A program made the position numbers and the translations under genes. DNA of 55,359 nucleotides from SKKC01 sp046542845 (GTDB lineage Bacteria > Spirochaetota > Spirochaetia > DSM-27196 > SKKC01): the NCBI GenBank assembly GCA_046542845.1, contig JBKHAN010000018.1, forward strand, positions 1 through 55,359, written 5' to 3'. Under the pieces are notes generated by a model that saw only the letters and a list, made by a program, of their open reading frames with translations, was not told where the DNA came from and ran no database searches. Positions 9,269 through 17,336 of the stretch are shown piece by piece. The stretch's first letter is position 1, and each line of letters starts with the position of its first letter.

Positions 9269-10051
9269 TTATAAAAAACTCGCGACAAGCTGTTGCGTCA
9301 GGAGTGTCCACCCGTCTATGAGAACAAACAGTATGAGCTTGAACGGTAAAGAGATCATGATCGGCGGCAGCATGATCATGCCCATGGACATGAGCGTCGA
9401 CGCCACAACCATATCGATAACAATGAAGGGGACAAACAGCAGGATGCCGATCTGAAAAGCAATCGTGATTTCGTGAAGAATAAACGCAGGTATGAGAACA
9501 TAGGTCGGGACGTCCGACAGGTTTGCGGGTCGGGGCAGTTCGGCCATGCGCATGAACAGACGGATGTTGTCGGGATTGCCGGTCATTTGTCGGTACATGA
9601 AATGCCGCATTGGCCCTTCGAAGTTCTCGTATGCTTCCTCAAGACCGATATCACCTTCGGAGAGGGGTACAAATGCCTCTTCGTACACCTGGGAAAGGGT
9701 CGGAAACATAATAAAAAGCGTCATAAAGAGCGCGACCCCCATAAGCACCTGATTCGGTGGCACTTGCTGAAGACTCAGCGCTCGTTTCACAAAGTCGAGG
9801 ACTATGGCGATACGCAGAAAGCTCGTCAACAGTATGATGATGGATGGAGCAAGGCTCAGCACTGCGAGGAAGAGGAGGATCTGCAGACTCAAGCCTACTT
9901 CCTGATCCGTCTCGGCGTCGCGTACCGACAGGTCAATGAACGGGATACCGAGCGCTTCCTCTCCGGGGGCCTCCTGGGCGTGGAGTGTCAGCGACGGTAC
10001 CGACAAGAGAAACAGCAGCGCAAGGGTAAGACCGACACGGGTGCTTCGCAT
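9269..10051 (-). CDS. fliP: FliP, export gate protein with cleavable signal peptide
   Basis: 260 residues. The N-terminal signal peptide ends near Ala-25 (LLFLLSVPSLTLHAQ). Family motifs are clear: SFLRIAIVLDFVKRAL, QQVPPNQVLMGVALFMT and PAFILHEITIAFQIG. It forms the pentameric ring of the export channel. A signal peptide is typical for FliP. The ATG has a loose AGGCGG site eight bases upstream, and the fliO stop lies nine bases before the start. Identification is secure. Confidence 0.97.
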   Translation of the reverse strand: MRSTRVGLTLALLFLLSVPSLTLHAQEAPGEEALGIPFIDLSVRDAETDQEVGLSLQILLFLAVLSLAPSIIILLTSFLRIAIVLDFVKRALSLQQVPPNQVLMGVALFMTLFIMFPTLSQVYEEAFVPLSEGDIGLEEAYENFEGPMRHFMYRQMTGNPDNIRLFMRMAELPRPANLSDVPTYVLIPAFILHEITIAFQIGILLFVPFIVIDMVVASTLMSMGMIMLPPIMISLPFKLILFVLIDGWTLLTQQLVASFL

Positions 10052-10060
10052 ACGTGCCGC

Positions 10061-10741
10061 CTAAAGTTGCCGCAGCCGTTCGCGCTGCTCAGAGTAGAAC
10101 CCCCCGGCGGTGTCGACAGGGTCTTCGTCCGTCCTGATCATGGATACCGGCTGCGTGGAGCCTGCAACGGTCGTCGCTGATGAACCGCCCCGACTTCGAT
10201 CGATCAGGTCGCCGAGAAGGTCTCCGAATCGCCGCGCACGAGTACTTCCTGTCGAGCTTCGTCTGGTGGCCGCCTGGAGCAGAAGCTCATCGACGGTTTC
10301 CGAGTTGGTTACTTCTGAAATGAGATTAACCGAGTTTTCGGAGGAGCCGACGAGGAGGACCTGACCACCGACTTCAACAAGGTGAAGGCTGCGTCCGGCG
10401 GCAAGCTGTGTAGAGCCGAGGACCTGAAGCAGATCAGATCGTGGCTGGTTCCGGTTGGATGCTCGCCTCAGGATATGGAAAAGGGCGTAAATCATGCTGA
10501 CGACGAAGCCCAGCACAAGGAGCATGCGGATAAAGTCACCGGCACCGAAACTGGTAATTCCGCCGGCAGCCTCGTCCGTGTCGTCCGATACGTCGTCAAA
10601 TGTCAGTGTTGTTTCGTCTATCGCGGACGACGTTTCGCTAACATCGTCCTCCGGTGGCAGTTGCGGCTCTGATTCCTGCGCAAATCCAGCTGCTGCGCAC
10701 ACAACCGCAAACACCACAAAGAGCATTGTGGTTCGTTTCAA
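10061..10741 (-). CDS. fliO: FliO (FliZ in older spirochaete naming), export apparatus assembly protein
   Basis: 226 residues. A signal peptide is at 1-21, then an acidic stretch to about 65, one membrane helix at about 72-92 (IRMLLVLGFVVSMIYALFHI), and a basic cytoplasmic domain (LLQVLGSTQLAAGRSLHLVEV) that is the recognisable FliO core. FliO acts as a scaffold for FliP ring assembly. The start codon is TTG at 10741, chosen because GGGAGGGG lies four bases before it. It follows fliY after a 133-bp gap holding a strong stem-loop. The long C-terminal tail (about 155-226) is polar and probably disordered. Confidence 0.88.
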   Translation of the reverse strand: MKRTTMLFVVFAVVCAAAGFAQESEPQLPPEDDVSETSSAIDETTLTFDDVSDDTDEAAGGITSFGAGDFIRMLLVLGFVVSMIYALFHILRRASNRNQPRSDLLQVLGSTQLAAGRSLHLVEVGGQVLLVGSSENSVNLISEVTNSETVDELLLQAATRRSSTGSTRARRFGDLLGDLIDRSRGGSSATTVAGSTQPVSMIRTDEDPVDTAGGFYSEQRERLRQL

Positions 10742-10784
10742 CGTTCCCCTCCCGTCACGTTGTTCGCTATGTCACACGGTACAT

Positions 10785-10812
10785 CTGAAACGGGTCTGCA
10801 GTCCCGTTTCAG
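10785..10812 (-). other. Intercistronic stem-loop between fliY and fliO
   Basis: Perfect 10-base arms CTGAAACGGG and CCCGTTTCAG flank an 8-base centre that itself contains the palindrome CTGCAG. No U-run follows on the minus strand, so it is not a standard intrinsic terminator. It sits in the largest gap (133 bp) of the flagellar run and about 45 bases before the fliO TTG start. It could protect mRNA ends, mark an RNase site, partly attenuate transcription, or be a protein-binding palindrome in DNA. Role unknown. Confidence 0.7.
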
Positions 10813-10874
10813 TTCCGCTGAGTAAGCCTCGCACTCAACGAGACTCTCTGTCCAGTCACCTCCCGGAAAAAACG

Positions 10875-12008
10875 CTATGTCATATTATTGACGCGTTCCA
10901 TCGGAGAGACAATCTCCGTCACCCGCACACCAAAGTTTTCGTCAATAACGACAACCTCCCCTTTGGCGATCAGTTTATGATTGACAAGAATGTCGACGGG
11001 TTCACCCGCGAGCTTGTCAAGTTCGATGATGGTGCCCTCACCCATGCCGAGTATTTCCTTGATCAGCTTTCGAGTGCGGCCGAGCTCGACGGTCATTTCC
11101 ATGTACACATCCATGAGCAGACTGATATTACCCTGCTCACCTGCGGATGCTCCCGACTGAAGACTCGGAAACTGTACACTCTGAACGCTCGGACCGCCGC
11201 CCTGCTGGCCGCCAAACATGCCTGCCATGGGATCCTGTGATCCACCGGCCATAGATTCTCCTCCGAAGCCGCCACCCTGCGGGCCCATGGCCTGCGCGCC
11301 AAAACCTGCCGCAGCCTGCGGTTGAGCCTGTCTTTGGGCAGGTTGTGACGCTTGCGGCGCGGGCGTCGCCTCGGGCATCGCGACTGCGTCGACTATATTG
11401 CTGTCAAAAACTTCGTAAATCGTCGCATCCGTTTCGTTTATGGAAACCGGGTATTCGACAATCAGAAACTCGCCCGAAGGAAGATCGAAATCGTCCTTCC
11501 CGAGCAGCTGCCCTTCGGGCGAACCAGTCATTGCCGTCACACCGGCGGTATCACCGATCGCAGTTGCGACCGGACCGTGAATCTGACTGAAGGCCTCCTG
11601 AAGCGCGTTCAGGGCCGCGTCGTCGAGTTCCACACCGGTCTGCCCCATCATGGGGCCTGCAATCGCCAGCGCGGTGTCAGGGGAAAGGAAAAACGCATGG
11701 TCGCCCTGTACACCGTCGGTGTACGGCATTCGGATCTGTACCATTTCGTCGTCCATCTCGCCGTAGAGCGCGTCTCGCCGGATAGACCTCACGGTGGGAC
11801 GATCCATGGACACCGTCGTATTTACGAGCATGGAGAAGTTTGAGCCCTGCGAATTAACCGTACCGCGAATGACTTCGGTGAACGCGTGCACCTGTTCGTC
11901 CGACATGCCGCCTGACGCACCGGCCTGTGGCTCTTCATCGAAGTCCATGCCGCCGGAACCCTGCAACAATGCGTCTATTTCGTCCTGAGAAAGGCTTCCG
12001 TCGCTCAT
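10875..12008 (-). CDS. fliY: FliY/FliN-type C-ring protein with CheC-like middle domain
   Basis: 377 residues. The N-terminal peptide LSQDEIDALL (6-15) is the FliM/FliY CheY-P docking motif. A CheC-like region spans about 35-205, then a Pro/Gln/Gly-rich linker (217-285), then a C-terminal SpoA/FliN domain (about 292-375). It forms the lower C ring with FliM and FliG. The two CheC-type phosphatase half-sites keep Glu (45 and 138) and Pro (71 and 164) at the expected spacing. The Asn is replaced by Arg48 and Ser141, so phosphatase activity is doubtful. ATG has GGAG six bases upstream. Three bases separate it from fliM. Confidence 0.94.
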   Translation of the reverse strand: MSDGSLSQDEIDALLQGSGGMDFDEEPQAGASGGMSDEQVHAFTEVIRGTVNSQGSNFSMLVNTTVSMDRPTVRSIRRDALYGEMDDEMVQIRMPYTDGVQGDHAFFLSPDTALAIAGPMMGQTGVELDDAALNALQEAFSQIHGPVATAIGDTAGVTAMTGSPEGQLLGKDDFDLPSGEFLIVEYPVSINETDATIYEVFDSNIVDAVAMPEATPAPQASQPAQRQAQPQAAAGFGAQAMGPQGGGFGGESMAGGSQDPMAGMFGGQQGGGPSVQSVQFPSLQSGASAGEQGNISLLMDVYMEMTVELGRTRKLIKEILGMGEGTIIELDKLAGEPVDILVNHKLIAKGEVVVIDENFGVRVTEIVSPMERVNNMT

Positions 12009-12011
12009 GTC

Positions 12012-13037
12012 CTACTCCTCTCCTTCGACCGCGAGTTCTTCAAACTCTTCCTGAGCTATATCTTCGAGCTGCTCAATTATCTGTACCGCGAGTTTGTTTC
12101 GTACCTGCCCGGGTTTACACCGGAACTTCGGTCGATTCCCGATGTTGAGATTCATCGGGTCGTTAATGTGAACGTCGGGCAGTCGTATAACATCGCCCGC
12201 TCTGAGACTGAGCACATCCCGCACGGTCAGATCCATTTTCCCTATTTCAGCAACGATATCAACAGCGATCGTCGAAAGTCGTTCGCGAAGGATATTCAGG
12301 TTTTCTGTGGTGGTCCCGCGTCGCACCGAACTGTACCAGTACTGCGCACTCAACTTTGAAATGATCGGTTCTATCGTGAGATACGGTATGCAGAAGTTCA
12401 TCATACCCTCGACCTCGCCTACCTTGGTTTCCAGCGTCACGAGCACGACCATTTCGGTCGGAGGCACAATCTGAGCAAACTGCGGATTGGTCTCGATATT
12501 ACCAAGTCGAGGTCGGAGGTCGATAACCTGGCTCCACGCCTCGCGCACATTCCCGAGTATCCGGACAATAATACCCTCCATGACCGAATTCTCTATATCC
12601 GTCAGATCCCGGGTAACTTTCGCCCCTTCGCCCTGCCCGCCGAACAGACGGTCAATAATCGAAAAGGTTATAGCCGGATCAATCTCGAGTATACTGTTGC
12701 CCTTGAGGGGATCCATGTTGATGATGGCGAGCGTGGTCGGATTGGGTATGCTGCGAATGAACTCTTCGTAGGTCAGCTGGTCGACGCTTGCAACGTGAAC
12801 CTGTACCAGACTACGCAACTGAGCGCTCAAAGACGTTGTCGTCAGTCGCGCGAAGGTTTCGTGCATTATGCTGACGGTCCGGATCTGTTCCTTGGAGAAC
12901 TTGTCGGGTCGCTTGAAATCGTAGATCTTTATTTTTCGTTGATCGGCAGGCTGCTGAACTTCTTCGGTTTCTATATCTCCGGAAGAAATTGCGGTCAATA
13001 GCTGATCAATTTCATCCTGAGACAGGACTTCCGTCAT
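12012..13037 (-). CDS. fliM: FliM, flagellar switch protein
   Basis: 341 residues. The N-terminal LSQDEIDQLL (5-14) is the CheY-P binding peptide. The CheC-like middle domain spans about 45-230 (RSLVQVHVASVDQLTYEEFI, NPTTLAIINMDPLKG), and the C-terminal SpoA domain about 248-325. It links CheY-P binding to rotation sense in the C ring. It stands directly in front of fliY, the standard order. ATG has GGGAG with a short GTGGGAAC context upstream. All expected parts are present. Confidence 0.97.
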   Translation of the reverse strand: MTEVLSQDEIDQLLTAISSGDIETEEVQQPADQRKIKIYDFKRPDKFSKEQIRTVSIMHETFARLTTTSLSAQLRSLVQVHVASVDQLTYEEFIRSIPNPTTLAIINMDPLKGNSILEIDPAITFSIIDRLFGGQGEGAKVTRDLTDIENSVMEGIIVRILGNVREAWSQVIDLRPRLGNIETNPQFAQIVPPTEMVVLVTLETKVGEVEGMMNFCIPYLTIEPIISKLSAQYWYSSVRRGTTTENLNILRERLSTIAVDIVAEIGKMDLTVRDVLSLRAGDVIRLPDVHINDPMNLNIGNRPKFRCKPGQVRNKLAVQIIEQLEDIAQEEFEELAVEGEE

Positions 13038-13093
13038 GTTCCCACTCCCCGCCGGTAACTATACCCGGTTTTTCACAACGAATCAATTCGTCT

Positions 13094-13636
13094 TTACATT
13101 CCCAGTACCTGGAACTCGTCGAACAGCACCTCGGCGATAGGGCTGCCTATCATGATCGCGTTCAGGAGTTCCTGAAGCTCGGTCTTCAACTGAACCTCGT
13201 TGTCCGGTTGCAGCTGCTCCACTGTTTGCGTCGCGAAAAACCGTCGCGCGCGGTCACGAAGCTGCGGCGTTCGCTGGGTAAGCTCCGCTGCCACACGAGC
13301 GTCTTCTTCGGCATATCCAAGTTGCAGCTCAACCACAAACATTGCTCCGTCGCTTGTCGTCCCGCGAATCTCGCCGAGTTCGTCAAAATACGAGCGCACG
13401 GGCAAGGCTTCTGCCATGACGCCACTGTCCGGGGTGAAAACCTGCCCAGCAGGCTCATCGCCCTGCAGTATATTCAGCGTCAGCACGACCACTGTTACAA
13501 TGAACAGCACCGCCCCGATAACGATCGCAACCCACTTGAGAATCTGTATCGCCAGACCGGAAAGTACCCCGCCTTTTTTCTCGGGTGATTCCTCCGAGCC
13601 GATATCATCTTCACTGTCGAAAATGTCATCCGACAT
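13094..13636 (-). CDS. fliL: FliL, stator-associated basal body protein
   Basis: 180 residues. A short acidic cytoplasmic N terminus is followed by one membrane helix (about 27-50, ILKWVAIVIGAVLFIVTVVV) and a periplasmic FliL domain with FVVELQLGYAEED and RDRARRFFATQTVEQL. FliL rings surround the stator and support torque. Gaps of 56 bases to fliM and 34 to motB place it in the same unit. Length and topology fit the family. Confidence 0.94.
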   Translation of the reverse strand: MSDDIFDSEDDIGSEESPEKKGGVLSGLAIQILKWVAIVIGAVLFIVTVVVLTLNILQGDEPAGQVFTPDSGVMAEALPVRSYFDELGEIRGTTSDGAMFVVELQLGYAEEDARVAAELTQRTPQLRDRARRFFATQTVEQLQPDNEVQLKTELQELLNAIMIGSPIAEVLFDEFQVLGM

Positions 13637-13670
13637 TGTCCCTGCTCCTTACGGTGTGACGGTGCATGTT

Positions 13671-14399
13671 TTACAGATTCCCGTCGCTGAGTATGATTAC
13701 ATCGACACGACGATTATACGCCCGACCTTCAGCCGTTTCGTTGGTAAACAGCGGACGTTGCTCCCCGAGCGACATGACCTGAAAACGCTCTTCGGGGGCG
13801 CCGAAATCGACCAGATACTGCAACACATTCAGCGAGCGATCTGCGCCGAGGTGCCAGTTGTCCGGCCAGGGTCCGAGTGGATCGGTCGGTTCACCGTCCG
13901 TGTGTCCTTCAATCCGAAAGGATCGCCCGGCAACCGCATCGCTCTGCAGGAGATCGGACAGATTCTGAAGCACGACCCTCGAGCGCTCAATATCGATCTC
14001 AGCGCTCGCGGTGCGAAAAAACGAGTCCGCGGCGAGCGATATCACGAGTCCCCGTTCGTCCCGGGTAACCCGCACCCGGTTCGATCGAATTTCGGGCTCG
14101 AACAGGCTTATGGCCTGACGTCTCGCTTCGTCGAGCGAACGCCCAACCTGTCGCGAAGGCAGCTGCATGATCGTGTTGCCAAGCTCGGCCAAAGGACCGA
14201 CCTCGAGGGTGTTACCACCCTGAAACGTTCCGAGGCCGGGAAACGATGCCAGCACCAGGCGCAGCTCGTATCCGTCGACCTCTGCGGTCGTGAACAGGAG
14301 AACAAAAAATGTAAGTAAAAGCGTCGTCATGTCGCCGTAGGTCAGGAGCCAGTCGGCCGCGCCCTCGGATTTTCGCTTCTTTTTCTTCACACCAGGCAT
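13671..14399 (-). CDS. motB: MotB, stator subunit with OmpA-like peptidoglycan-binding domain
   Basis: 242 residues. A basic N terminus (KKKKRK) precedes the membrane helix at about 16-38, in which YGDMTTLLLTFFVLLF carries the ion-channel Asp. A plug/linker follows. The C-terminal OmpA domain shows FRIEGHTDGE and the helix ADRSLNVLQYLVD, then EGRAYNRRVDVII. It anchors the stator to peptidoglycan and forms the channel with MotA, 18 bases upstream. The coupling ion cannot be told from sequence by eye. ATG has GAGG seven bases upstream. Confidence 0.96.
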   Translation of the reverse strand: MPGVKKKKRKSEGAADWLLTYGDMTTLLLTFFVLLFTTAEVDGYELRLVLASFPGLGTFQGGNTLEVGPLAELGNTIMQLPSRQVGRSLDEARRQAISLFEPEIRSNRVRVTRDERGLVISLAADSFFRTASAEIDIERSRVVLQNLSDLLQSDAVAGRSFRIEGHTDGEPTDPLGPWPDNWHLGADRSLNVLQYLVDFGAPEERFQVMSLGEQRPLFTNETAEGRAYNRRVDVIILSDGNL

Positions 14400-14417
14400 C
14401 GTTGTACCTCTACGGCG

Positions 14418-15203
14418 CTAATCGCGCACGCTCTCCTGCCGTATTGCTTCGCGCTGCTTCGGCGGCAGAAAACTCACCAGCTTCTCGAGGAGTATTCGCG
14501 GGTTGTCACCGCTCTGTATACTGAGTATACCCTCGACGACAACCTCCTTGACGCGGGTTTCGTCCCGGTCCCGGTCCTCGAGTTTGCTTTTTATCGGAAC
14601 AAGAATCAGGTTGGCAAAAATCGACCCATACATAGTCGTGATCAAGGCGAGCGACATACCCGCTCCGATCGCGTCCGGGTCGCTCCCGAGCGCCTGAAGC
14701 ATGGCAATGAGTCCGGCCAGTGTTCCGATCATACCGAAGGCAGGCGCTATTTTCCCCCAGTCGTCGAAAAGCTTTATTCCGGTATCGTGGCGCTCCTGCA
14801 ACTGATTCAGGTCGTTATACAGAATGCTCTTGATGATATCCGGGTCCGTACCGTCGACCACGAGCTGTATGCCTTTTCGCATGAACTCGTCTTCCACCTC
14901 GTCGAGATTGTCTTCGAGTGCCAGGAGACCTTCCCGGCGTGCACGTTCCGAGAACGCCACGAGATCGGATATTATCTTTTCTTCCTTGAGATCGGGAGTC
15001 CTGATCGTCAGGTTTACGTAGCGCATAACGCCGAGCATGCGACTCAGCGGGTTGGACACGAGCATGGCGGCGAAGCTGCCGCCTATGACCATAATAAACG
15101 ACGCGAGATCCACGTACGCGCCGAGGAGCCCGCCACTCGTCAATATGGACATGAGGATAAGCAGGAAGCCGGAAATTATGCCAATTATCGTACCGAGATC
15201 CAT
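14418..15203 (-). CDS. motA: MotA, stator ion channel subunit
   Basis: 261 residues with four hydrophobic segments (about 4-24, 33-52, 148-172, 182-203). The cytosolic loop carries LAFSERARREGLLALEDN and IVDGTDP-like stretches. The segment AFGMIGTLAGLIAMLQAL and the following ALITTMYGSIFANLI are highly characteristic. It surrounds the MotB dimer and pushes on FliG. It lies between flbD (9 bases upstream) and motB in the standard spirochaete order. Confidence 0.97.
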   Translation of the reverse strand: MDLGTIIGIISGFLLILMSILTSGGLLGAYVDLASFIMVIGGSFAAMLVSNPLSRMLGVMRYVNLTIRTPDLKEEKIISDLVAFSERARREGLLALEDNLDEVEDEFMRKGIQLVVDGTDPDIIKSILYNDLNQLQERHDTGIKLFDDWGKIAPAFGMIGTLAGLIAMLQALGSDPDAIGAGMSLALITTMYGSIFANLILVPIKSKLEDRDRDETRVKEVVVEGILSIQSGDNPRILLEKLVSFLPPKQREAIRQESVRD

Positions 15204-15212
15204 ACCGTCGTC

Positions 15213-15410
15213 CTACTCCTCGTTCTTGAAACCACCGATGCGGCGCCTGTACTCGACGATTCGATCAATGATCACGCTGACCTGCTCTGTTACAATGAGA
15301 CGCTTTCCGGACAACATGACAAGCGTCGTATCCGGGTTCGTCTCAATGTACTCAATCTGGTGCGGGTTTACAAAGTACTCCCGGCTATCCAGGCGTGTTA
15401 CGCTGATCAT
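15213..15410 (-). CDS. flbD: FlbD, small conserved flagellar protein
   Basis: 65 residues, full length for the FlbD/swrD family: MISVTRLDSREYFVNPHQIE, then TTLVMLSGKRLIV, then a helix (VSVIIDRIVEYRRRIG). SwrD in Bacillus raises stator torque. The spirochaete homologue lies between flgE and motA, as here. ATG has GAGG five bases upstream. Function in spirochaetes is not established as far as I know. Confidence 0.93.
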   Translation of the reverse strand: MISVTRLDSREYFVNPHQIEYIETNPDTTLVMLSGKRLIVTEQVSVIIDRIVEYRRRIGGFKNEE

Positions 15411-15433
15411 CTAAACCTCGTCATCATACGGAA

Positions 15434-16849
15434 TTACTGCTTCAGTGTTAATACTTCCTGCAACATCTGGTCTGTAGTCCGGATCGTACGACTGTTTGCC
15501 TGAAATCCCCTCTGCGTTACGATCATGTCGGTAAAAGCCTCGGAGAGGTCGACGTTACTCATTTCCAGGGCACCCGCGACGATCATACCACGACCGGCCG
15601 ATCCGGCGGGGGCAATATCTGCCTGTCCGCTGTTGATTGTTGTCGCGAAGTTCGTATCGCCGACACGCTCGAGACCACCCGGGTTGGTGAAGCTCGCGAG
15701 AGCTACCTGGCCGATCGCCCTGTTGGTTCCGTTCGAGTAGATTCCGGTAATAGTACCGGTCTGGTCGACCCGGAAGTCTTCAAGATAGCCCATCCCGTAG
15801 CCGTTCTGCTCGAATACTCGCAGGCTGCTCGGTGAGCTGAACTGAGTCATGGCGTCGGTAAACGATCCGGCTTCTCCGAGGTTCAGCGTAAACGACTGAG
15901 TCTGCACCCCTTCCGCCTCCGGAAGTCCGGTTTCCGGGTCGATGGGTATGGCGCTCTCGGGTACCTCGAAGGTCATGTCGACGGTCAACTCGCCGTCGGT
16001 GTCTTCTCCGCCCTCGTCGTTGAATACGCGTCGGAGGGTACCGTCGTTCGCAAACTCCACGAAAAACCGCTCCGTGTCGGCGACGTCAACACCGGCCACC
16101 GAGAGGTTCTGCAGGGGCTGTTCGTCTTCGCCGGGGTTAATAACGACTGACACTTCCCATTGGTTCGGCTGATCCGGCACCCGTGTGAAGTCGAGACGTA
16201 ATTCGTGTGTTGTACCGAAACTGTCGTAAATCTCCTGCGTTACGCTCCAGGTCCCGTCATTCGTTTCCGTTGCTGTCGCGTCGTCCGGGATGACAGGCGT
16301 GTTTCGATTCAGATTCGAGGCAAAGCGCACTTCGGTCGTTTCCTGGGCGCTGTCCTTCCCCCCGATAGGAATCACCAGTTCGCCCGGGGCGCCGGTGGTA
16401 TTGATGGTACTCTCACCGTCCACTTCTTCAGCTGCCCACCCGAGGACGCGCATACCGTTTCCGGGGTTCACAAGTGTGCCGTTCGCGTCGAGGCCGAATG
16501 CGCCGGCGCGGGTGTAAAAGTTCTGATCACCATCTCCGAGAACAAAGAACCCGTCACCCTGAATCGCGAGATCTTCCCGCTTGCCCGTCGTCTGAAGACT
16601 TCCCTGCAGATGAAGCGTGTCAATAGACGCAACATTCATTCCGAGGCCGACCTGCTGCGGGTTTACTCCCCCACGCTCTGCTTCCGGACGCGCTGCTCCC
16701 CGAACATTCTGGGATATCAGATCCTGAAAGTTCACACGACCCCTTCGAAAACCGGTCGTATTTACGTTCGAAATGTTATTACCAATGACGTCCATACGCG
16801 TCTGATGGTTCTGCAAACCGCTGACGCCGGAATACAATGATCGCATCAT
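15434..16849 (-). CDS. flgE: FlgE, flagellar hook protein (cysteine-free)
   Basis: 471 residues. The N-terminal rod-hook motif (SLYSGVSGLQNHQTRMDVIG, NNISNVNTTGF), the D1-D2 core and the C-terminal helix (MIVTQRGFQANSRTI) are typical. In Treponema denticola, Lys165 and Cys178 form a lysinoalanine cross-link between hook subunits. Here Lys165 is kept in IPIGGK but residue 178 is Ser (codon TCG at 16316-16318) in RFASNL, and no Cys occurs anywhere in the protein. The chain is acidic, as is common in secreted proteins of salt-loving species. Start is the first of two Met codons, with AAGGGAG ten bases upstream. It lies between flgD and flbD. Confidence 0.97.
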   Translation of the reverse strand: MMRSLYSGVSGLQNHQTRMDVIGNNISNVNTTGFRRGRVNFQDLISQNVRGAARPEAERGGVNPQQVGLGMNVASIDTLHLQGSLQTTGKREDLAIQGDGFFVLGDGDQNFYTRAGAFGLDANGTLVNPGNGMRVLGWAAEEVDGESTINTTGAPGELVIPIGGKDSAQETTEVRFASNLNRNTPVIPDDATATETNDGTWSVTQEIYDSFGTTHELRLDFTRVPDQPNQWEVSVVINPGEDEQPLQNLSVAGVDVADTERFFVEFANDGTLRRVFNDEGGEDTDGELTVDMTFEVPESAIPIDPETGLPEAEGVQTQSFTLNLGEAGSFTDAMTQFSSPSSLRVFEQNGYGMGYLEDFRVDQTGTITGIYSNGTNRAIGQVALASFTNPGGLERVGDTNFATTINSGQADIAPAGSAGRGMIVAGALEMSNVDLSEAFTDMIVTQRGFQANSRTIRTTDQMLQEVLTLKQ

Positions 16850-16856
16850 AGTCTAT

Positions 16857-17312
16857 CTACTCCCTTACCCGAATAACATCGTTGTAGTCAAAATACCGAC
16901 CGTCGACGAGAACCTGCGGATCGTTGCCCCGAGTGACTTCGCTCACCCGCCCTTCAATGACGTCATCGCCGGAGTTTACCTCGACAGTCCGACCAATCAG
17001 ACCAACCGCCTGACTGCCTGACAGAAGACCGGAGAGGCGACGAAACTCTTCGGACATATTGGTCACCTGCTCCAGCGATGAAAACTGAGCCATCTGGGCG
17101 ATAAACTCACGGTCCTCCATTGGTTCAGTCGGATCCTGATTCTGCAGCTGGGTGATAAGAATGCTGAGAAAGTCATCGCGTCCGAGTTCGCTGCCGCTCC
17201 CCTCTCCCGAGGAAAGCTGATCGTTTAAGCGGCTGACCTGCTCTTCGGTCCGAGCACGGTCGGCGGAACTCATTTGTGTCGGAAGATTATTTATTGCCGT
17301 CGCGATATCCAT
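16857..17312 (-). CDS. flgD: FlgD, hook cap/scaffold protein
   Basis: 151 residues from ATG 17312 (MDIATAINN), with AAGGAG about eleven bases upstream. An in-frame GTG at 17336 would add eight non-conserved residues. The core LGRDDFLSILITQLQNQDPT and MEDREFIAQMAQFSSLEQV is diagnostic for FlgD. The C-terminal part (VGLIGRTVEVNSGDDVIEG) matches the beta domain. It caps the growing hook during FlgE polymerisation. It follows fliK by 24 bases and precedes flgE by 7. Confidence 0.96.
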   Translation of the reverse strand: MDIATAINNLPTQMSSADRARTEEQVSRLNDQLSSGEGSGSELGRDDFLSILITQLQNQDPTEPMEDREFIAQMAQFSSLEQVTNMSEEFRRLSGLLSGSQAVGLIGRTVEVNSGDDVIEGRVSEVTRGNDPQVLVDGRYFDYNDVIRVRE

Positions 17313-17336
17313 ACCCCCACGTTCTCCTTCTGGCAC

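Noticed and set aside
13079..13092. Small palindrome ACGAAT-CA-ATTCGT in the fliM-fliL gap
   Set aside because: Six-base arms with a two-base centre leave little room for an RNA hairpin; likely chance.
13200..14318. 372-codon plus-strand frame
   Set aside because: Antisense to fliL and motB; Ser/Arg-rich with no motif.
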